This document shows, one piece after another, positions 55,382 to 60,181 of a stretch of 60,181 bases of DNA. The position numbers were made by a program, and so were the translations under genes. Source of the stretch: Oscillospiraceae bacterium (GTDB lineage Bacteria; Bacillota; Clostridia; Oscillospirales; Ruminococcaceae); NCBI GenBank assembly GCA_900768125.1, contig CAAGBS010000006.1, positions 1 through 60,181 on the forward strand, in the 5' to 3' direction. Positions within the stretch are counted from its first letter, which is position 1, and every line of letters starts with the position of its first letter. The notes below the pieces were generated by a model. It worked only from the letters and a program-made list of their open reading frames with translations, did no database searches and had not been told where the DNA came from.

Positions 55382-57007
55382 TTACTTAGTCTTGACAACA
55401 TTAGACCAGCTTCCGTAGAACTTCTTGCCGTTGACGATGGTATAGGGGATCACCTTGAACTGATAGCTCTTCCCCGCCGTCAGCTTCGCGGTATATTTCA
55501 GGGACTTGGTGTTCGTCAGCCTCATGAAATTATCGCCATAATATGATCGGTAGATCTCATATCCGGTCGCGCCTGCGGATTTTTTCCAGCTGAGGGTCGC
55601 GCTCCTTGAGGTTGTCTTTGATGTCACCTTAACCTTTTTCGGGACTATGTTGAATGTAACGGTTTTTGTGCCTGTGTAATTACCCTTTCCGGTGACGGTC
55701 ACTGTAGCCGTGCCGATTTTGGTGTTTTTCTTGTAGGATACGGTGTAATTCGTGCCTTTTACAAGCTTCTTTGTACCGTCCTTGATGGTTACGGCTGGCT
55801 TTATTGCTTTGCCGGTATAAGGCTGGTCTTTGATACCGGAAAACTGCATATCCGAAATAACGTTGCTGGGCTTTCCCGGTTCAATTGTAAACGTCCACTT
55901 GAAATCTTTGTAATCCTGCTGACCATCTCCAGAAACGTATATAGCCCAAATATCTTTGTATGTAATATATTTGGTGTCCTTGAACCAACCTGAAGCTTTT
56001 TGCCTTTTCAGTTCCTCATTGTATTTCTCTACCATTTTCTGTACCGTTATTCCGGACGGAATAACATCAGATGTAATAGCAGGAGAATCATACAAGCGGA
56101 AAGTTACATTCAATTTCTTTTTCTTTCCAGAGGGAAGCGTGACAGAGTACGTCACAATGTCATACGGTTTTATAGCTTCACTAAAAGAAACGTCAGCCCC
56201 TGCCCAATCAACGTTGAGATCAGTTTCACCCATTCCAGCAGAAGTAATGTATCGGTCGCCGGTCATATTATCATATATTTCAAAAGCAGGAAGATTCTTT
56301 ATCGAATCTGCATGACCGGTATATCTTATTTTTTTTGATATCGCTATTTCGTCTTGCTGGTCGTTATCAGGGTTATCAGTATCATTCGGTTTTGACGGAC
56401 TTTTGCCATCTCCCGGTTCAATGGTTACCCTCCAGTTTACTTTTCCGGTTAAAGCAGCAAACGGACTGCTATTAACATAATCCCCATCGATCAATTCAAT
56501 GTTTGTACGATAATATGGACTAATCCCATACACCGAATCAAATGTCACATTCTGTCCATCATACGTATGGTCATAATCCCATTCGTGAAGATCATTATTA
56601 AATTCATTTATCAGATCCTGAACAGATATACCCGATTCTTCATAAAAATTGGTATCACTTCTGCTAGTCAGCAGATATGATGTTTCTGTTAATATTCCTA
56701 TATTCAAGACGTATTCAACACCGTCTGGAGCAGTTGCGTAATAGGTTATAACATCAGTAGGCTTAATATCCTCCAGCACATAAGCGTCTGTTCCCTTTCC
56801 GCCCACAACATCTTCATAATAAACACCAGACTCCCGTGTATCATCAGATGATTTAAACCTGATTGGTGGCAAACTATCCACATACCAACTGCCCGAATAC
56901 TCTTTCTTCTCAGACACCGCCCCCGCGCTGACGCTCAGCCCGCACACAGAAGCTGTAACAGCAGTCACCGCCGCCATAAGCCCCGCAAGAACCTTTTTCA
57001 GTTTCAT
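55382..57007 (-). CDS. Secreted Ig/fibronectin-like repeat protein (module 2)
   Basis: This 541-residue paralogue of 53737-54867 shares the signal peptide, the first domain (YSGSWYVDSLPPIRFKSSDDTRESGVYYEDVVGGKG) and the C-terminal repeat plus fibronectin-like end. It carries one extra divergent copy of domain N (about residues 205-390, ending FTIEPGKPS), preceded by a low-complexity Pro/Asn/Asp linker. It is probably surface-exposed or secreted. ATG 57007 is preceded by GGAGGTATAAT. It diverges from a second XRE regulator. Confidence 0.82.
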   Translation of the reverse strand: MKLKKVLAGLMAAVTAVTASVCGLSVSAGAVSEKKEYSGSWYVDSLPPIRFKSSDDTRESGVYYEDVVGGKGTDAYVLEDIKPTDVITYYATAPDGVEYVLNIGILTETSYLLTSRSDTNFYEESGISVQDLINEFNNDLHEWDYDHTYDGQNVTFDSVYGISPYYRTNIELIDGDYVNSSPFAALTGKVNWRVTIEPGDGKSPSKPNDTDNPDNDQQDEIAISKKIRYTGHADSIKNLPAFEIYDNMTGDRYITSAGMGETDLNVDWAGADVSFSEAIKPYDIVTYSVTLPSGKKKKLNVTFRLYDSPAITSDVIPSGITVQKMVEKYNEELKRQKASGWFKDTKYITYKDIWAIYVSGDGQQDYKDFKWTFTIEPGKPSNVISDMQFSGIKDQPYTGKAIKPAVTIKDGTKKLVKGTNYTVSYKKNTKIGTATVTVTGKGNYTGTKTVTFNIVPKKVKVTSKTTSRSATLSWKKSAGATGYEIYRSYYGDNFMRLTNTKSLKYTAKLTAGKSYQFKVIPYTIVNGKKFYGSWSNVVKTK

Positions 57008-57143
57008 AATTATACCTCCATTCATTTTCAAACCAATGAAATATCATTAGTTCACATCAATATTATAATATAATAAGTTGATTTTGTCAAGTAATACTAA
57101 TGAAATATGTTATGATTTTCTCAATGGAAAGGAATGATATATC
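57008..57143. promoter_or_regulatory. Divergent control region of module 2
   Basis: AATGAAATAT occurs twice as a direct repeat (57035-57044 and 57099-57108). CATTAGT (57045-57051) and ACTAATG (57096-57102) form an inverted pair around an AT-rich centre with several possible -10 boxes. ATTTTCTCAAT near 57114 also occurs in the module 1 operator centre. These are likely regulator sites. Confidence 0.5.
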
Positions 57144-57476
57144 ATGGCATATTACAAACGGATAAGAGAACTTCGAGAGGACAACGACAAGACCCAGCGC
57201 GAAATAGCCGAATATCTCGGCACACCCTACCAATATTATTCAGTCTACGAAAAGGGCGGGAGCGAGATATCCTTTGAGCGCGCCATCGCCCTTGCGAAAT
57301 ACTATAATGTAAGCCTTGACTACATCGCCGGACTGACCAACGTAAAGCAGAACTCCTCCGTGAACAGCGTACCGGAAAACCAGCAAACGCTTATCAGACA
57401 GCTAAACAGCCTGTCTCCAAAGGAGCGCAAACAGCTTTCCGGACTTCTCAAAGCAATGATAGACGTCCTGAAATAA
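57144..57476 (+). CDS. XRE-family regulator (module 2)
   Basis: This 110-residue protein has an N-terminal helix-turn-helix (RIRELREDNDKTQREIAEYLGTPYQYYSVYEKGGSEISFERAIALAKYYNVSLDYIAGLTN) and a helical tail (LIRQLNSLSPKERKQLSGLLKAMIDVL). It is divergent from the secreted-protein gene 2. It is not closely similar to the module 1 regulator, so the target genes are duplicates but the regulators have been swapped or have diverged. ATGGAAAGGAATG precedes the start. Confidence 0.85.
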   Translation: MAYYKRIRELREDNDKTQREIAEYLGTPYQYYSVYEKGGSEISFERAIALAKYYNVSLDYIAGLTNVKQNSSVNSVPENQQTLIRQLNSLSPKERKQLSGLLKAMIDVLK

Positions 57477-57506
57477 AAAAATCCCCCGCTCAGCCGAACG
57501 GGGGAT
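57475..57506 (-). terminator. Terminator after the GH94 gene
   Basis: ATCCCCCG (57481-57488) pairs with CGGGGGAT (57499-57506); on the minus strand a run of six T follows. It may also work on the rightward XRE transcript. Confidence 0.8.
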
Positions 57507-57521
57507 AAGTATTACCTGTGA

Positions 57522-59915
57522 TTACAGCTCGATAACAACATCATTCTCAGCCTTGAGGATAGAATCAAGGATAAGCTTGCCCTCTATCTTCTCGCCGTTG
57601 ACTGTAACGGACTTCACGCCGTGCTCGGAACCGTTCGGGTTCTTTACGGTAACGTGGAGCTTCTTGCCGCGGAAGGTCTTCTCCATGGTGTATTCCTTCC
57701 ACTCGGAGGGGATAGACGGGTCGATGACCAGCCCCTTAGTTTCGGGGTTCAGACCGAGGATACCCTCAGTTGTACCAACCATTACGGTGGAAGCGGTACC
57801 GGTCAGCCAGTGAACGTGCGCACGGCCTGCGAACGGGCTGTCCTTGCCCTCAACGAACTGACCGTATACATACGGCTCGAGCACTCTGTGCTCTGCGTTG
57901 TCGTTGTAGGTAGCGGGAGCCGCCTCTGTCCAGTACTGGTAAGCGCGGTTGCCGTGACCCAGCTTGGATTCAGCCAGTATCAGCCAGCCCTGCGGCTGGG
58001 AGAAGATACCTGCGTTCTCCTTGGTGCACTTGTTGAAGCACTGCATGAGCGCTCCGGGGAAGCCGTGCTTTACATAAGGCGGGTACATTACCATTGCGCC
58101 GTAAGGAGTGTTCAGCTCGCGGTAAACGCTGTCCATAGCCTTCTCCTGCTGCTCCTTTGTGCCGAAGCCGGAGATAACGGACCAGCTCTGCGGGTTGAGC
58201 CACATGGAAGCCTCGGGATCGGTTCTCTGACCGATGATCGTGCCGTCTTCCTTGTAGCCGCGGATCCATCTGTCCTCGTTCCAGCAAGCGGAGAGGATAG
58301 TGTCAAGCTTAGCGCCTATCTCATCAAGGTACTTGATGTAATCGGTATCGTTCTTCTCAACTGCATAGGTGCGGAGTATCTTGATAGCGTATACCAGCTG
58401 GAATGCAACGAATGTTGACTCGCCCTGCTTGCCAAGACGGAGGCAGTCGTTCCAGTCAGCGTGAAGACCTGCGGGCATACCGTGGTTGCCGAGGTGGTTC
58501 ATTGAGAAGTCGATCGCTCTCTTGAGGTGGTCGTAAACAGTGCCCTTCTCGCCGTCGTTAGCGTAGAGTATCTCCTCATCGAGGAACGCGGAGTCGCCGC
58601 TCTCGGAGATGTACTTGTAAACGGTCGGGAACAGCCACAGCGCGTCGTCTGCGCGGTAGCTGGGGTGACCAGTCTGCTTTGCATATACGGAATTCTCGTC
58701 GTTCTCGTCGGGGTGGTTCTCCTGACCTGCCTTGTGGTCGTACTTAACCAGCGGCAGACCCGCGCCGTTAGTAACCTGTGCGGACAGCATGAATACTATC
58801 TGCTTCTTAGCCATCTCAGGCGCGAGGTGGATAATACCCTGGATATCCTGAACGGTATCGCGGTAGCCGAAGCCGTTTCTCAGACCGCAGTACTGGAAAG
58901 AAGCCGCTCTGGACCAGATGAAGGTGATGAAGCAGTTGTAAGCGTTCCAGGTGTTTACCATGTTGTTGAAGTTCTTGTCGGGGGTGTTTACCTGGAGGTT
59001 GTCCAGCTTGCTGTGCCAGTAGTTCTTAAGCTGTGCAAGCTCATTCTCCACCGCGCCGGACTTCTCGTATCTGCTGATGATCTCGGTGATCTCAGCCTCG
59101 GTCTTCTGACCGCCGAGGACATATGTAAGCTCCTTGGTCTCGCCGGGCTGGAGAACGATGTCGCTCTCAAGCGCGCCAACGGAGTTGGTGTTGTAGTTAA
59201 GGTCGTTCTTCAGACCCTCTTCGATGCCCTTGGGGTTGGTGTAGCTTCTGTAGGTGCCAACGAAAGAATCTCTGTCGCCGCAGTAAGCGTCAACCTTAGC
59301 GCCGGCAAGGCCGAGGAATCTGCCGCTGTTCGGGTTGTAGATCTCGTTCTGCATCTGGTGGATATAGCTGCCCTTGAAGTAGGTGCGGGTGATGAACAGT
59401 GTGTACTGCAGATTTACCTGATCCTGCTCGTAGTTCGGGTCGTTTACGAACTCGCACACGCCGGTAACAGCGAGCTTTCTGGGCTTATCGGAGGTGTTCG
59501 TTACCTTGGCAGCCCACACCTCGTATGTAGCGCCCTGGGGAACATAATAAGTGACCTCGGACTTGACGCCCTTGTACTCGGAAGTGATGACTGTGTAAGC
59601 GGTACCGTGGCGGCACTCGCTCTTGAACTGGTCGAGGGGCTTGCATACAGGCGCCCAGGAAGCGGACCAGTAGTCGTTAGTCTCGAGGTCGCGCAGGTAA
59701 ACATATCTGCCGGGGGTATCTGTGCCAACGCCGTTGAAGCGGTAGCGGATAACGCGTCCGTTAGCGCCGCTCTTTACGAAGCTGTAACCGCCTGCGTTGT
59801 TGGAAATGATAGCGCCGTACTCGGGGTCGCCGAGGTAGTTTGCCCATGCGGACGGTGTGTCCGGACGGGTGATGACATACTCCTTATTGAGTTCGTCGAA
59901 ATGACCGTAGTTCAT
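57522..59915 (-). CDS. GH94 phosphorylase, cellobiose-phosphorylase type
   Basis: This 797-residue protein starts MNYGHFDELNKEYVITRPDTPSAWANYLGDPEYGAIISNNAGGYSF, the opening of cellobiose phosphorylases. The (alpha/alpha)6 catalytic domain has the general acid in GLHADWNDCLRLG, and phosphate/sugar-binding parts include GLRNGFGYRDTVQDIQG, GSSADW-like segments and HRVLEPYVYGQFVEGKDSPFAGRAHVHWLTGTA. It splits cellobiose with phosphate into glucose and glucose 1-phosphate in the cytosol. The substrate is assigned by similarity only; cellodextrin, laminaribiose or chitobiose variants exist. ATG 59915 lies behind GGAGGAAT. No signal peptide. Confidence 0.88.
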   Translation of the reverse strand: MNYGHFDELNKEYVITRPDTPSAWANYLGDPEYGAIISNNAGGYSFVKSGANGRVIRYRFNGVGTDTPGRYVYLRDLETNDYWSASWAPVCKPLDQFKSECRHGTAYTVITSEYKGVKSEVTYYVPQGATYEVWAAKVTNTSDKPRKLAVTGVCEFVNDPNYEQDQVNLQYTLFITRTYFKGSYIHQMQNEIYNPNSGRFLGLAGAKVDAYCGDRDSFVGTYRSYTNPKGIEEGLKNDLNYNTNSVGALESDIVLQPGETKELTYVLGGQKTEAEITEIISRYEKSGAVENELAQLKNYWHSKLDNLQVNTPDKNFNNMVNTWNAYNCFITFIWSRAASFQYCGLRNGFGYRDTVQDIQGIIHLAPEMAKKQIVFMLSAQVTNGAGLPLVKYDHKAGQENHPDENDENSVYAKQTGHPSYRADDALWLFPTVYKYISESGDSAFLDEEILYANDGEKGTVYDHLKRAIDFSMNHLGNHGMPAGLHADWNDCLRLGKQGESTFVAFQLVYAIKILRTYAVEKNDTDYIKYLDEIGAKLDTILSACWNEDRWIRGYKEDGTIIGQRTDPEASMWLNPQSWSVISGFGTKEQQEKAMDSVYRELNTPYGAMVMYPPYVKHGFPGALMQCFNKCTKENAGIFSQPQGWLILAESKLGHGNRAYQYWTEAAPATYNDNAEHRVLEPYVYGQFVEGKDSPFAGRAHVHWLTGTASTVMVGTTEGILGLNPETKGLVIDPSIPSEWKEYTMEKTFRGKKLHVTVKNPNGSEHGVKSVTVNGEKIEGKLILDSILKAENDVVIEL

Positions 59916-60181
59916 TGGTATTCCTCCATCATTCTGATATTTCTGCCGATCTCCTCGGCTTGTTTGTGGTTTTTCCGGAACTATCCCGGCTGCCTTGCTT
60001 ATGGTCACCTCTAAAAACCTCCTTCACGGCAGATTTCTATGACTTACCAAGAAACGTCGCTTCGCTCCTTATTCATCATCTGCGTCGTTACCAAACCTTG
60101 AAATACATACAGTAAACGCATTATCCGCCTGCGGCGGAAAACGCTGCGGTTTGGTGCCTAGCATCTGATATAAGTCATGTA
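59916..60181 (-). other. Leader/upstream region of the GH94 gene, window edge
   Basis: No gene is seen. On the minus strand there is a second AAGGAGG followed by TTTTTAGAGGTG near 60005-60025, a hairpin CCGC/GCGG near 60125-60138, and a GCGAAGCGACG stretch at 60055-60065. The true promoter could lie here or beyond the window. Confidence 0.4.

Noticed and set aside
1..60181. CRISPR arrays, tRNA and rRNA genes
   Set aside because: No regularly spaced direct repeats, cloverleaf-type sequences or rRNA segments were seen on either strand.

Overview
The window looks like a chromosome segment of a Gram-positive gut anaerobe of the Oscillospiraceae (Ruminococcus-like). The grounds are a SCIFF peptide with its radical-SAM maturase, class III pantothenate kinase, a cellobiose-phosphorylase-type GH94 enzyme, fibronectin-type secreted proteins, and a GC-rich codon bias with consensus TTGACA-17-TATAAT promoters. 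Everything here was read by eye; no database search or folding program was run.

Layout. (1) 1-3653, host: an array of hairpins, scfA-scfB, and an HtrA-type protease. (2) 3654-35020, a complete 31.4-kb transposable (Mu-like) prophage. Its ends are 5'-TG...CA-3', flanked by a 5-bp duplication ACAAC, and it sits inside a host palindrome-rich repeat. (3) 35021-60181, host: pyruvate kinase, leuS, a polysaccharide deacetylase, an aminotransferase, a DUF1015 protein, a serine hydrolase, a response regulator, a probable pantothenate transporter with coaX, the rimI/polA/Gx/nadE cluster, two copies of a divergent secreted-protein/XRE module, and a GH94 phosphorylase.

Prophage logic. A leftward S24-type repressor and a rightward Cro-like gene flank a promoter with palindromic AATCCA operators. 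The rightward early operon encodes a MuA-like DDE transposase, a MuB-like ATPase, an HD-domain protein, a DnaD-like/DnaC-like helicase-loading pair, GemA and a Mor-like regulator. The untranslated gaps of this operon contain what I read as three self-cleaving ribozymes: a hammerhead just 5' of the transposase gene, and two twister ribozymes 5' of the HD gene and of the replication gene. A consensus promoter then starts the late region: equivalents of Mu gp25, gp26 and gp27, then a NusG paralogue of LoaP type. The NusG paralogue is followed by a 320-nt untranslated leader with strong hairpins and a duplicated RNA motif. After it come siphovirus-type (not Mu-type) packaging, head, tail and lysis genes. 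The late operon contains intrinsic terminators, so processive antitermination by the NusG paralogue acting on the leader is a coherent hypothesis. Cargo includes a MuF-type capsid protein with an AT-rich C-terminal extension plus a small downstream gene (toxin/immunity-like), and a self-contained moron with its own promoter and terminator.

Most striking: a ribozyme-punctuated early operon, and a NusG-paralogue-plus-leader switch, combined in one transposable phage whose exact ends can be read from the sequence.
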